Assembly: GCF_003144195.1 (NCBI RefSeq)
Contig: NW_020290011.1
Span: 186,001 to 250,000, forward strand
Reading direction: 5' to 3'
Origin: Ceraceosorus guamensis
Lineage: Eukaryota > Basidiomycota > Exobasidiomycetes > Ceraceosorales > Ceraceosoraceae
DNA: 64,000 nucleotides
The notes beneath the pieces were generated by a model. That model was not told the origin of the DNA and made no database searches. It saw only the letters and a program-made list of their open reading frames with translations. Positions 36,135-47,526 of the stretch are shown in pieces (position 1 is the stretch's first letter; each line of letters starts with the position of its first letter). Both the position numbers and the translations under genes were made by a program.

Positions 36135-38840
36135 TCAAGGTCTAACATTCTCCGACCCGCGCGCCCTGGGCAGGCCAGCCTGGCCAAGGCCCAACCCAAG
36201 ACCCATCTTCATATCCTCTGTCTTCTCTGCAGCTTGCCCAACAACGACGGGCGCAGCCTGAGCAGCAAGACTGTTCCAGCTCCTGCTAGCTTTCAACCTC
36301 CTCAAGTTGCCGCTCGAAGATCGTGGACTGAGCAGACCTCCAGTGTCCACCTCGCTGGGCAATCGGATGGAAAACGTATCTCCTCCTCGATCCTCTTCTT
36401 CGTGCGCGTATGCCGAGTCGACGTCGATGGCGCCCATTCCGCGCAAAGAGGGGGAAGAGGGTAATAGGTACTCCATCTGTTCACCTTCATTGTACCCTGC
36501 CGCGTTCGCACCGCCCGCACTCGACGACCAAGCCGGACGCGAACCATCCATAGAGACTCTTCCGCGTTCCGTCGAAGCGCTGCGCGAGCCAGAATGCGGC
36601 AAAGATCGAAAGGACGCGAGTGCAGGACTGGTTGGAACTCTTCCAAAGTTGCCCGGATTGGCGTGCGCATTGGTAGGTGTGGAAGGTCTCGATCTGCTCC
36701 TTCCCCCTCCAGGTCCTGGTGAAGCTCTCAGATCATTGGAGACCGTGCGGTGTCGCTGCCACTCATCGTTGGACGTCGGGTCGTAGGTCGAGGTGGCGTT
36801 GGATGCGCCTACTGCATAGCCTTGAGACTGCGACTGCGACTGCGACTGGGGAAATGCGTGTTGATAGGAGATTGCGCGCCTGAGAGAGTCTGGACGACTC
36901 ATGTGCGGTCTGCCATTCGTGTGAATCGTGCCGCCAGACGCGTTTCTAAATCCCGTTCGCGCGTCGTTCGCTGGCCCATCGTCCTCTTCCGCCGAGCGTC
37001 TTCCTCGAAGCGGGGAGCCTGCATGAGGTGCGTAGCGCTTCGAAGTGGGAGAGAAAGCGCTGCTGTTTCCGGCCGACTTTGGACTGTGAGCGCGCGAGCC
37101 GATGGTGTTGGAGCGACCGAGACCTTTCGCCGAGGGCGAGCCGTACGTTTGGATTTCTTCAAAGCCAGCGCCCAGTCCGTTTGCAGCTGCGGAAGGGAGC
37201 CTTCGCTCCAGACTGTTGCCGTACGTTGCGCTGCTGCTGTTTCCTTGCAAGTCCAGCGGCTCAGGTCGACCTCGACCTTCCCACCCTTTCCCTTCTTGTG
37301 TGCCTGCTCCCTCTGACCCATTGGTGCTTGCGCTTCCTTGCGCCCAACCACCTGCCGCGCCCGAATTGGAAAGCGAGTTCGCCCTATGATCCTCATCATC
37401 CACCTTCTTATATAGCGGATGCAATCCCACTGCATTTCTAGCATTGGCAATTCTTCTAAGTTCCCTCTCCCTGGCTGACATATGAGGCGTGTATATTGTG
37501 CTGCTGTTTCCGTTCCAGTAGTAAATGTACTGGGCGGCTATGAAGGCGTTGAAGAGGGATGCGAGGGAAAAGCCCCAAAGCAGCAACTTGTCGGATGTCT
37601 CTGTCAGAGTCGTGAAGCTGTGCTCATACGAGGCGGAAGAGGGCTGATCGGGTGAGCACATGCGTGATCGACGAAATGGTCCCACGAGTACTCACACCCT
37701 AGCAATGGTTCCCGCCAACTGAGCAAAGACGACGAGCGCGCTAAGCTGCCCAGTCCTTTTCCTAAAGTGCAACTCCCGGATCTGCGGCACTTTGCTCAAT
37801 AGACTGATGGGAATCGAGAAGAGTTGCAGGATGGCCAAGTTGGCATCGGAAATGATGGCGGGGGTAAAGAGGGCGTAGGACAAGAGGAGCATAGATAAAG
37901 CTGCCAGGAGCAGTGAACGGGCGTGTGATGTTGAGCGTGTGGACAGCGTTGAGGCGGGCTTGTAGTGCATGATGAGGAGCGTGATGAGCATATCTATCGA
38001 GCGGATTTGCAGCAAGTATCGGACGAAGAGCCGGTCAGCATTCATGTGCAAGTCAGATATCAGAAGCAGAGCTCTGCGCTGCCCAATGCCTCTCTGGACT
38101 CACTCTGAACTGTCAAGCTAGCATTCTCTCCATAAGTGCTAAACGGTATTCTCCTCCTGACCGCATAAGCCAGGCTGATGTCGTAGGCCAACACCTCGAG
38201 CGCATACATTCCCAAGCTGACACCAGCAGCCGACCTGTTCCTCACGATCTTGAAGATTTGTGGGATCTTGAGTATGGAACCAAAGATGACGATGCCGGCT
38301 CCCAAGGCTTTGGATATGCCCAGGGAGAGACAATATCGATCTAGAATGTCCCCATTGTACAGCAGCGTAATGTAGCAGTCCTGTGATGGGTGCCAAAGGC
38401 GTCGTGTCAGCGTGCGAGAGTGAGTGAGTGTAGTGAAGGTTTCAGGCGCAAGCTAGCTCCGCCAAGATCGCCCTCTGCGAGAATACCCTCTGCGAGCCAA
38501 ATTCGAGCGCAGCATGATACGCCGAATGGAACGAACAGATCTGACACCCATATATGCAGCCTCTTCGTCCGCCGAAAGGTCACCCCCGCCGTCCATTCGC
38601 GGTGTCATGTGCGGCGTTCATGAATCGCGCGGGTGAAGGGGGAGGCCGAGGTGGTGTAGCGTCGTGCTGCTCCGCAGCAGCGAACGTCCTCCGCCTGCAC
38701 ACATCTTTTAAGTTGCATCTCTCCCATCACCGTGCCCGCCAAACACGACTTTGGCTACTCACAAGTCCCAGAATGCCAATGACTGCCTCTCTAAGGAAAC
38801 CCGGCAACCTTCTGCCTACGAACTGGATGAGGGATTGCAT
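36135..38840 (-). CDS. MPDU1-type PQ-loop membrane protein with long extra C-terminal tail
   Basis: Four exons (38763-38840, 38104-38380, 37696-37993, 36135-37617) join to 711 residues. The N-terminal about 265 residues match mannose-P-dolichol utilisation defect 1 (MPDU1/Lec35): MQSLIQFVGRRLPGFLREAVIGILG start, first PQ loop with Pro66-Gln67 (LKIPQIFKI), FSTYGEN, VQNMLITLLIMHYK across the second junction, second PQ loop with Pro188-Gln189 (SKVPQIREL), and helices ending in AQYIYYW. MPDU1 helps use of dolichol-linked mannose and glucose donors in the ER membrane. The remaining about 445 residues are Ser/Gly/Arg-rich, apparently disordered, and not part of the family, which usually ends near 250. 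The tail is one open frame, and plus-strand open frames over it are antisense shadows. Confidence 0.87.
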
Positions 38841-39392
38841 GATGCTGATGACGAGATTGTCGTACGTGGTAGGTGGTGGAAAGGTCAAAGGCGATGAAGA
38901 TGATGCGATTGTGTGGTGCAGCGACAAGGAGGCTGAGGTTGAGGAGATTGAGGTGGCTGCGGCCAGGGAAGGTGTGGGAGCGCCGCTCAAGGAAAGGGAA
39001 AAGAGGGCGCTCGTGGGTTGAAGTGGTAGGACGGGAATGATGGGCGACGCGTTGGGTTGGGTGCCTCTGGACGATTCGAAATTGGTTCGTAGCAGTCTTT
39101 AAAGGTCAAGGCGGCGAGATCAGAGTCCGATACGAAGCAGCACGCGAGCGCTTAGAGGTTGACGGATCTCTTTGCGACCTCTGCCGGCTCCCAATGCGAG
39201 CGTAGCTGCTGATTACTTGTGAATCTGCTGCGCTGATTCCAGCCGCCTCCTCCCGCCACCTCGCAAGCTCGAGTGAGACTGGAACGGGAAAGTGAGACAA
39301 TGAATCGCAAGCGCTTGATAGGCAACAGTCAGCAGCAGTGCGAATCGCAATCGATCATACTCAAACTGCGTTGCCGGCGATCGATAGTTGTT

Positions 39393-39540
39393 TGTGTGTG
39401 TGTATGTGTGTGTGTGTGTGAGTATCAAGTCATGCACGCAGCTCAGACTGGTGATTGCATGCATGCATGGCGTGAGCGTACCACGTCGACTTTCCGCATG
39501 CGGCCATGCTGCATACACACCACACACACACACACATACA
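39393..39540. repeat. Inverted (TG)n ... (CA)n microsatellite pair
   Basis: A 28-nt TG array with one TA interruption (39393-39420) is followed after 94 bases by a CA array of similar length, also with a TA-type interruption (39515-39540). The arms are complementary and could fold into a long stem. Each array alone is an ordinary microsatellite. Confidence 0.85.
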
Positions 39541-42500
39541 CGATCATGTGCAACCCGCGTATATAGCTGTCCGCACGACGCTTTGGAGTGAAGAGTCAGA
39601 ATTACGAGTCGTGAGTGCGAGTGCTGTAAGCCCCGATACATGTAATCGGGCACGCTCCCATGCAGGGTCCAAGTCAACTCTCTCCTCACACCCATAACCT
39701 GTGGTCGCGGCTTGCATCTTCTAGGCCCATTGGACAAGTCCGATGCCTGCTGCTGCACGGTCAGATTGTCCAAGGTCCGCCCTCCCGCCGGATGACATGT
39801 CGATCCAGGCCTGTCAGTGTGAGGTCTGGGCCGTTCCTGTCAGGCGTTCGGACATTTGATGCAGCTTCATCCTTCTTGTTTCGTTCACATTCGCCTCCGT
39901 TTGTCACTCGTAACTCTGTGAGACTCGACTGCTGTGAGATGCCTCTCACCAGCTCTCTCTCTCGCTTGTCCTTCGTGCGCCCATGAGAGTCTGTCGGAAT
40001 TTAGTCACGAGTGCGAGTGCCGTGCCAGGGCGCACAAGTCGTGCAACAGGTCGCTGTCGCAATCAAGACTGTATGCATGGATGAATGGGTATATGTACCG
40101 CGCGTTTTTTGGTGCATAATATGCTTGGGTTGGTTAGTACAGTGGGATCAAGGTCCGTCTGGAAGTTTAACCTTTGAGCATAGGATCTTCGCTTCCGGTG
40201 CATGACGCTTCGCATTGAGTCCTGGCGCATCCCGGAGGGTTGATCTTTTGCACCTGATGAGGGTCAGACGTCCCTTCCCTTTTCTTTTGCAGTCACGAGT
40301 CAAGAGTGTAAGTCTTTGTATACGTACCCGCAAGGACCTTACAGCCGCCAGGTAGAGATTAAGCGGAGCCGACAAATCACGACTCTGTATCAAATCTTTC
40401 AGATGCTCTCGTCCCTGCCTCTGCGCGGGTTCGATTCATGCGCAGCACAGTCCGATTCCAAGTTCATCCTACGAATACATCATGCCACGTAGTCATGCGG
40501 ACTCACGAGTCAAAGATTCGAGGGCTATGTGGATGTCGGGTCGAGCAGAGACATGTCTCTTCTGAATCTAGCTTGGCATCATGATGGCGTACGGTGCACG
40601 TCTGATGGTCAGACTCGATCGAGAATGCCAGCATGTATCCAGCTCCGCCACTCCGCACCATCTACAATGTGTTTCCTGCAGCACATTCGAGATTCTCGAC
40701 TCTTTTGATGGCCAACGACAAGCCTCACTCGCTCACACTCGAAATCGTTTAGCAATCTGAGGCGCGGATGGGATCTTTAATGCGATTTCAAGACAAAGGT
40801 AGCGTGGCACGCTGGGGATTTGAAAGGGCATGGAGCAAGCTTCGGAGCAAGCACGGCCGGATTCGCTCGATATCTGAAGCAGGCAGAGAGGATGTCGAGC
40901 AAGCTAGCTAGCCTTTCTTGCGCAATCAGCGACATCATCATCAGCCACGCTCCGCATCATTTTTGCATCCGCGAATGTGAACATGATCAATCAGCATTGG
41001 TCGCTGCCAAATCCGCTCGGAAGTTTGAGAGGGCGATCGTCGTGAGAGCGGGAGCCGAGATGGACGCGTGTAGGTATGAGACGAGCAAGTGACAGCGAGC
41101 TACAAGCTTTCAAGCAGTGAGTACGTGTTGGGCATGACGCTAATCTGCCCCCTTCTCCGCCTTTCCCCTTCGCGTCGCCTAGCTTGCTCCCCGTGGAATG
41201 TCACGTCCGCCGGTCCGCATGCGGAAAGCAAGGCGGCTGATGGCGATAACTCAAACTCACGACTGGATGGCCTCGATCGATCGATCAACGCGCGCTACCT
41301 ATATGTAGCTCTGCCTTGCCTAGAACGGGTAACACGTGATTGCAGCAAAGGTGCGTGTGTTGACCTTGTGTCCCGTACGAGACACTCACCACTTGCGCTT
41401 CTGCGCCATCGGAGTTTCCAAGTATAGATGCGATAGGTACTCGTGACTGTACAGGCTAGCTTGTACCGGTATAGCGCGACTCGTGCCTTTTGATTATGGA
41501 CATGGGCCCCATCATATAGCAGTCTATTACCGGGCGTAGGCACAGAAGCCCGTCCCGCCTGGCCCATCCTGCTACCGTTTGGCTTCATGCCCGCATCAGG
41601 TGGCATGCACCCTCGCCCCCACCTTCGGCGGCCAACCAGCAGCAAGCCGCGCGCTGATCGAGAATGGCAACTCACGACTGCAAGGCTCGAATTGCCCAAA
41701 TGAGGTTAGCTTGACGGAAGCTGATCATCAGAGGGGTGAGGTCGATGGTCCTAGGCCTTTTGATCACGGTGACTTTGTTCTTGACACTCGCGACTTGACA
41801 TTTTGGCTAGATGAGCGATACACGAAATTGCATACGGCACCGTTGCTGTGACACGCATGCGAAGAGGGAAAAGGAAAATGCTTCCGACCGGATCGGACTC
41901 GTGACTGTGTTGCAATCCTCTCATCTGCTGAGATCGCACGTGAGGGGCCCGCCATAGCGAAGTCAGAAGAGTGTCGACAAGCAACGACACGGCGGCTGAA
42001 ATACTACTACCCTCTTTCTGTCTTGCATGCCGACTATCGACTCAAGACTACCGACGGCCTTACTTGCTTGTCCGATACAAGACAGCACCTCTTGACGGCG
42101 CCTGGGAAAACAAGTGGCGCAGCTCCATAGCGTGCAAAACGCCACGCGTGACTTTACTCGAGCCGAAAGATGTGATTGTCGATGATGAAGCGTTGTTTTA
42201 TTGTGCTTTTTGACGCGCTTCGAAGCTTCAAATCAAAGGCAAGGCAAGGTCGGCAACGCGGAGAGCGGGGAGCGCGGTATGCGTGCGCGGTCAACCAAGT
42301 ATACAGTCTGGTGTGAGTGGTGAGTCTCATCAGCGTGCACATGCTGCATTCACATTCACATTATCGCAGCCCCCGCGCCGGCGGTGCGAGGAGAGGGGCA
42401 AGGGGCGCGGCGCATCATCATCAGCAGCACCAAAAGGAGGCGCGGGCTTTATGCACCACGCAGCACACGCTCATGCTGGAGCTTATATCGTCGCGCGTTG

Positions 42501-42660
42501 CAGCTTGGCAAAGGGACCCCTAAGCTCTCACGAGCGCGTGCCGCTGCTGCTGCTGCTGATGGTTGCTGGTATAGTCGCGATCCCCGCACCGCTACCGCAC
42601 AGCTGAGGTAGGCATATTTGCTTCCGAACTATCAGACACTCCCCTTCCCTTCTCCAAATA

Positions 42661-42725
42661 CACTTCACTTCACTTCACCTCACCTCACCTCACCTCACCT
42701 CACCTCACCTCACCTCACCTTACCT
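42661..42725. repeat. Pentanucleotide array, (CACTT)3(CACCT)9
   Basis: Thirteen five-base units in a row: three CACTT, nine CACCT and one TACCT, all on the plus strand. The array is pure pyrimidine plus A, about 1 kb upstream of the SAM-like gene. Confidence 0.92.
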
Positions 42726-43730
42726 CATCTCTTTCCTCTCCTCGCCCAGCTTTGTCCGACTTGCCATCTTGAGCCATCAGCTACAGATAGCGTTCAATAC
42801 TAGCGGCACCACACCCACGACCGTTCACGACTCTAGACGCCCACCTCTGCGACTGTGTGACTGCGCGCATTTGAACGCTGCGACCCCTGACCACGCTGCC
42901 GAGTATCAGGACGCTATCCGCATTTTAGCTCGACGGCACGGTCAACACCCCAAGTTCACTTTGACTGTCGTCGACTTACTCACTGATCGGCCCATCGACG
43001 ACCATCAAGGCTTGCACTGCTCGGGCAGGACATACACGCGCTCCACTGACACCCATCCACGGGCTCTTTTCAAACCCTCGCCGAACCCCCAGCTTGCCTC
43101 ACTCGTCCAAGCGGTGTTCCCATTACGTCACTCTGCAAAGCGCTGGCGCACACTACTCGCTACTCGCTGAGCTCGTTGCTGCTCTCGCTGTCTGAGCGCA
43201 ACTGTCACACCTCCCAGCTCCACCCTCGCGAAAGACGCCGCACTAAACAGGCCCGACGCATAAGATCACGCCGGCGACTACTCGAGAACTCGGCATCCCA
43301 GCCATCCTCACGCTCGGTGTCTCTTCGCTCGATAAGGCAACGGCGACTTGATTTGCAGTCATAGCTCCAAAAGGCCACGAGAGTGTTGCAGAGCGTACTG
43401 CTATCAGGCCCGACGCGGCTCGGTAATCCGTGTTCTGCCCGTTTTAGGAAGGTCGACCCCCGAGCTCAGCGGCTTGGCACTTCGACAAACTGCGCGTCTA
43501 CTGGGAAAGGTGAGGCGACAGACGCAAGGGTGCAGGACTTAAGGTGGACGGATATAAGCTAGACCTGTCGTAGCATCCAATCATCAAGCGATCCACCCAC
43601 TTCCTCGACCAACTCCGCACATCAGAGGTGTCCCATCAATCATCCGCTTACGACCACTTGACGACCGCTCACGCTCATCTAACGAACTTTACTAAAGTGC
43701 CTCGCCATTAGCATCCATCGCCCTCTCAAG

Positions 43731-46700
43731 ATGATTCATTCGCCTCCCACCAGCGCGTCCCCGAACAGCCGTGCTCCAACCGAATTTCCACAACCCTATT
43801 CTCCGCAAAGTCGAACGGCTCCTTTGCGCAAACCGACGACGACGGGTTTCAATCCCGGTGGACAAGTACCACATGGCTACTCCTACCTCACCAGAAGTCA
43901 CAGCCTAGTCACGCCCACCAGGCGTGTTCCCAAGGGCATGCAGCCGGAAGTTGCTCCCGCTGGGTCCCCTACGCTTCAGCATTCTGCTAGTCGCACCTCG
44001 CTGGACTCTGACAGAGCCGTCGCATCAAATTTGCCATCGCAGACGGGCCATGCTACCCTCGCACGATCCAACACTGTGCCATCCGCGCTCGTCTCACACA
44101 CACCAACCCATCATAGAGCTGTCAAGGATATGAAGGAAGTAGCCGAGGAGCTACCAGTGAGTGCATTCACGACTTTTCGATCATGTTTGACCCGGCTCGA
44201 GTTTATTGACTCATTCGGTCCCTTTCCTTGCTTCACGCAGTCCAACCCCAAAACGTGGACCTCCTCTCACGTGGCGTACTACCTGACCTCTCTGCTGCAT
44301 CTCGTGCCTGCACCCATCGTTCAAGACGTGACGCTCTTTGTTCAGCGCTCCTCCATCACTGGACGCATCTTTTTGCGTCTCCGTGAAGAAGATTTGGAAT
44401 CGTACGGGCTGAATCCTCGCTGGCGCAAGTTGATCCTGGAAGCGGGCAAGAAACTTCGTCGGGATTGTCTCAAAGGACGCTTGTGGAGCGTTCAGGGGCC
44501 CATTCCCATCGATTGGCCCAGAGACGAGGAGGCTCACGAAGCTTTTTTGCACAATCAGGAAAAGGAGAATGCGGCAAAGGCAGATGTCAAGGGGAAGCAT
44601 CTGAACACGCTCAGAAGACTCAAGGACAAGAAGAGGGTCACGAGGATGATCAGGGAATTTGAGAGCGCTAGCGAAGAATCTAGCGCTTCGGCTGCGGAAG
44701 ATGAGGAGTACGTGGCCCTCGGTCGTCCCAGACGCTCTCGCGAAGGGCATGGGAGTGGCGAAAGATCCTCGAGCGGTTCGTTTGAGCTTCATCCGGACGA
44801 GGTGCCCGACTCGCCGAGGGTTCGACTGGCGAGAGCCATCTCCCAAAAGGGCCTCGTAAAGAGACGCATGGAAAGCTTCGATTCGCTCCGAGATGAAGCT
44901 GAGCAACAGGTCGCTCGAAGAAGCCCGTCGGATGAGGCGCGATCCACGATCAAGCCGAGACGACAGGAGCATATTGCGGGTGAATCTCATGTGGACGATC
45001 ACGCTCCACAATCTCTCGGCTTCAATGGGCCGCAGCGAGACGCTCTGGTCGATATCGAGGATGAAAGTGACGAGATGGACGCGCACCAATTGCAGGCCAT
45101 TTTGGACACGAATCCGCCCAGTTCCCTTTCAGCGGACAGCGAGAGCGAGGCGGAGCAGGGCAAGGAAGGTCAGACTTCGAGCGATCGAGCTTTCTTGGAC
45201 GCTGTGGCGGATGTCATGAGGGCCTACCAAGCCGAGCAGGCGCTCGAAGCTTATCATCCAGCTCTAGACCACGATGAGGAATCTGCGCAGCATGCGACCC
45301 ATGCGTACGATCAGAGATCGAGCATGAGGAAAGAAGCATCGGCGGATGGATCTGAATCTACTGCTTTTTCGATCGAATCGGGACTCAGCAAATTCGAGGA
45401 GTCGACTAGGAACAGGCAGCTTTCCGAAGAGGCATGGGAAGCTGAAGAGACTTCTGTGCACGTCTCAGCACCCGGGGATGGAGAAAAGGTATTAGACTCA
45501 GACACTGTCAAGCCCTTCGCCGCTCCCGCAGAGAGGTTCGGCGCAACTTTGAACGCCCTGTTCCCTGCTCCCGCGCCCGATGGAGCCGCTTCGGAAGGTC
45601 CGACAGACTTGCAGGATTCTCTCGACCCAATCGCGACGCTTGCACCTTCTCGACGTGCCCGACCTCAGACCAAAGGTAACCCGTATCGAGCTTCTACCTA
45701 TGCTCCGGAAGATTACGACGCGCTGGGCTTTGAGGCTGACGGCAACGCGCATGGTAGCGTGAGGCAGAGCAGTGTCAATCTCACAGGTTCTGTCAGATTT
45801 GGCACCGCAAGAAGGAGCAGACCTCCTCCTCCTCCTTTGCCAGTGCCAGAGCCGATGCCAGCGCCCCCACTCGCGCACGCTTGTGACACCCCCGCTGCGG
45901 ACGATGTGGACGCGTTGAAAGCGCAAGACGAGGTAACATCGTCTGCTCCGCTTCCCTCTGGTTACTGGACCTCATCCGGATCGACAGCGATGGATGTTGC
46001 CTCTCCTGTCTTCCCGGTGGGCTCTCAAGCTCCGCAGGAACAGACGCGCAGAAGGTCCACATCTGCAGCGGACATCATCGGTCGCGGAACACTAGGACGG
46101 AAGAGCGCGTTGAGCTTGAGCAAGGTGGCTAGCAAGGACGCTCCGCTCGCTGCCGCTGCTTCGGGCATGGGTCTGGGCTTCGGCAGTTTGGCCATCAGCA
46201 AGCCCGAGGTGAAGGGTAAAGGAATGCTTAGGGGTCTGTTTGACGAGCAATCGCCCCTAAACACGGAAGTGTCCGAAGTTAGCGAGGAAGCTGAAAAGGC
46301 GGAAGACCCAAAAGCGACGGCGGGGCAAGTCGCTAGTCCGGCCGAAGAGACTACGCACGCACGCGAAACCTCTGCATGCAACAAAGAGCCCTTGATCCGC
46401 GTGCCTCTGACCACGCTCGACTTGGCTGACGATGGCAAGGGATCCATTAAGAAGCGATCCGTGGTGCTGGTCGAGAGGCGCAAATTCGAGACGCTGGCCA
46501 AGCAGATGGGCTTTGAGGAGTCCGATTTGCAGAATATTCAAGATGTACCGACTCTATCCTCGAGCAGTGCTCAGCGAGAGGAGGAAGAGGCTTTGGTCGG
46601 CACGACCAACATCTCCACGCTCTGTATTGATGAAAAGCGAACGGAGGAGGAAGGTACGAGCGGGAGCAAGCCTGCGAGCGCTAGTGCGACGCTCAAGAGC

Positions 46701-47195
46701 CTCTTTGACACTCCTACAGAGGAAGAAAAGAAGGAGTTGGAGAGGACGAACAAAGAAGCAGTGGATGCCGATTTGCAGCAAGCGCGTACTTCCCCACCAT
46801 CCACTCCGTCCACGCGACGAGAGCTGGATGAGGTCTACGCTTATCCTTACTCGCCCGCCGCGCTGCTGAAACGGCGAAGGGACATGAACATCAGCACGCG
46901 CTTCGACACGGCCCAGAGAAAGGCTGGAGATGTGGTCGGAGAGTTGCAGGAGACATATGTCCCTGCGGAAGAGAGGAATGCGGAATTGGAACGATTGAGC
47001 AAGGCTGTCGAGCCTGAGCCCGTGCTGCATGCTCCCGAAAGCGAAGACGATGTGCCGATCGAAAGCTCAAAGGGATGGCTGGAAAGCATGCTGGGGCTCG
47101 GCGCTATTCCTAGCTACGCTCTCGGCTTGGGAGCTGGAATCGGCTTCGTGCTCGTCTCTGAAGTGGTACAGAGAGCAGCGAGGGCGGGCCGGTGA
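43731..47195 (+). CDS. SAM-like domain protein with C-terminal membrane anchor
   Basis: Exons 43731-44156 and 44241-47195 give 1126 residues. The 84-nt intron (GTGAGT...CGCAG) is in frame and without stops, so the genomic frame reads straight through, but its ends are perfect splice sites. Residues 143-219 (NPKTWTSSHVAYYLTSLL ... LREEDLESYGLNPRWRKLI) look like a SAM domain, a helical protein- or RNA-interaction module. The middle is charged and Ser/Ala-rich with short heptad-like parts (about 300-400) and a proline run near 690. The last 33 residues contain a hydrophobic stretch (AIPSYALGLGAGIGFVLV), suggesting a tail anchor in ER or mitochondrial outer membrane. I do not recognise a named orthologue. 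It could be an organelle tether or signalling scaffold (inference). Confidence 0.78.
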   Translation: MIHSPPTSASPNSRAPTEFPQPYSPQSRTAPLRKPTTTGFNPGGQVPHGYSYLTRSHSLVTPTRRVPKGMQPEVAPAGSPTLQHSASRTSLDSDRAVASNLPSQTGHATLARSNTVPSALVSHTPTHHRAVKDMKEVAEELPVSAFTTFRSCLTRLEFIDSFGPFPCFTQSNPKTWTSSHVAYYLTSLLHLVPAPIVQDVTLFVQRSSITGRIFLRLREEDLESYGLNPRWRKLILEAGKKLRRDCLKGRLWSVQGPIPIDWPRDEEAHEAFLHNQEKENAAKADVKGKHLNTLRRLKDKKRVTRMIREFESASEESSASAAEDEEYVALGRPRRSREGHGSGERSSSGSFELHPDEVPDSPRVRLARAISQKGLVKRRMESFDSLRDEAEQQVARRSPSDEARSTIKPRRQEHIAGESHVDDHAPQSLGFNGPQRDALVDIEDESDEMDAHQLQAILDTNPPSSLSADSESEAEQGKEGQTSSDRAFLDAVADVMRAYQAEQALEAYHPALDHDEESAQHATHAYDQRSSMRKEASADGSESTAFSIESGLSKFEESTRNRQLSEEAWEAEETSVHVSAPGDGEKVLDSDTVKPFAAPAERFGATLNALFPAPAPDGAASEGPTDLQDSLDPIATLAPSRRARPQTKGNPYRASTYAPEDYDALGFEADGNAHGSVRQSSVNLTGSVRFGTARRSRPPPPPLPVPEPMPAPPLAHACDTPAADDVDALKAQDEVTSSAPLPSGYWTSSGSTAMDVASPVFPVGSQAPQEQTRRRSTSAADIIGRGTLGRKSALSLSKVASKDAPLAAAASGMGLGFGSLAISKPEVKGKGMLRGLFDEQSPLNTEVSEVSEEAEKAEDPKATAGQVASPAEETTHARETSACNKEPLIRVPLTTLDLADDGKGSIKKRSVVLVERRKFETLAKQMGFEESDLQNIQDVPTLSSSSAQREEEEALVGTTNISTLCIDEKRTEEEGTSGSKPASASATLKSLFDTPTEEEKKELERTNKEAVDADLQQARTSPPSTPSTRRELDEVYAYPYSPAALLKRRRDMNISTRFDTAQRKAGDVVGELQETYVPAEERNAELERLSKAVEPEPVLHAPESEDDVPIESSKGWLESMLGLGAIPSYALGLGAGIGFVLVSEVVQRAARAGR

Positions 47196-47526
47196 TGTAT
47201 CTCAAACACCTGCACGTTATGGACACTATGGACTTTTCTCGTCTCCAACTTTTGCGCCTTGTACTGACGATGCCCCCTTTCATGACCCTTTTACGACCCC
47301 ATTTACGAACTCCCTAACGACTCGAAAAATGCACGCGCACTCGATTCTGTGCTTCGGACCGCTCGGTCATGCGCATCTATCGAACGCACTTCGCGCGCCC
47401 AAAGTCTCGCACGTTGTTGTTGTTCCGTCATGTACCATCATCACACTTCCACTGAGCAATGTGCACCGATCGATCTGTCTAAGCTGCTGCTGCTGCTGCG
47501 TGCGTGCGTGCGTGCGTGCGGTTTTG
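47196..47526. other. Convergent 3' region with a (CTG)5(TGCG)5-like repeat
   Basis: About 330 bp between convergent stops. Bases 47483-47520 hold five CTG triplets running directly into CGTG tetramers, next to the AlkB-like gene's stop codon. The remainder is unremarkable and should contain both 3' untranslated regions. Confidence 0.6.

Larger units (their letters stand above)
38841..43730. other. 4.9-kb gene-free gap with microsatellites
   Basis: This is the longest stretch without a supported gene. It contains an inverted pair of dinucleotide arrays (39393-39420 and 39515-39540), a pentamer array (42661-42725), repeated TCACGAGTC/ACTCACGACT motifs (for example 40295-40305, 40500-40510, 41250-41262) and several CATGCATGCATG runs. 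Open frames at 42769-43170 and 43348-43542 lack ATG starts or domains. The right end is probably the long leader and promoter of the SAM-like gene. A non-coding transcript could lie here, but nothing in the sequence proves it. Confidence 0.5.

Noticed and set aside
36307-37316. Plus-strand open frames of about 160-190 residues
   Set aside because: They are antisense to the long tail of the MPDU1-like gene, which is continuous with its membrane domain.
40420-40450. GGGTTCGATTC resembling a tRNA T-loop (B box)
   Set aside because: No matching five-base stem, anticodon arm, D arm or acceptor stem is found around it.
42769-43170. 133-residue open frame upstream of the SAM-like gene
   Set aside because: It begins at a TTG, not an ATG, has no domain, and sits where the leader or promoter is expected.
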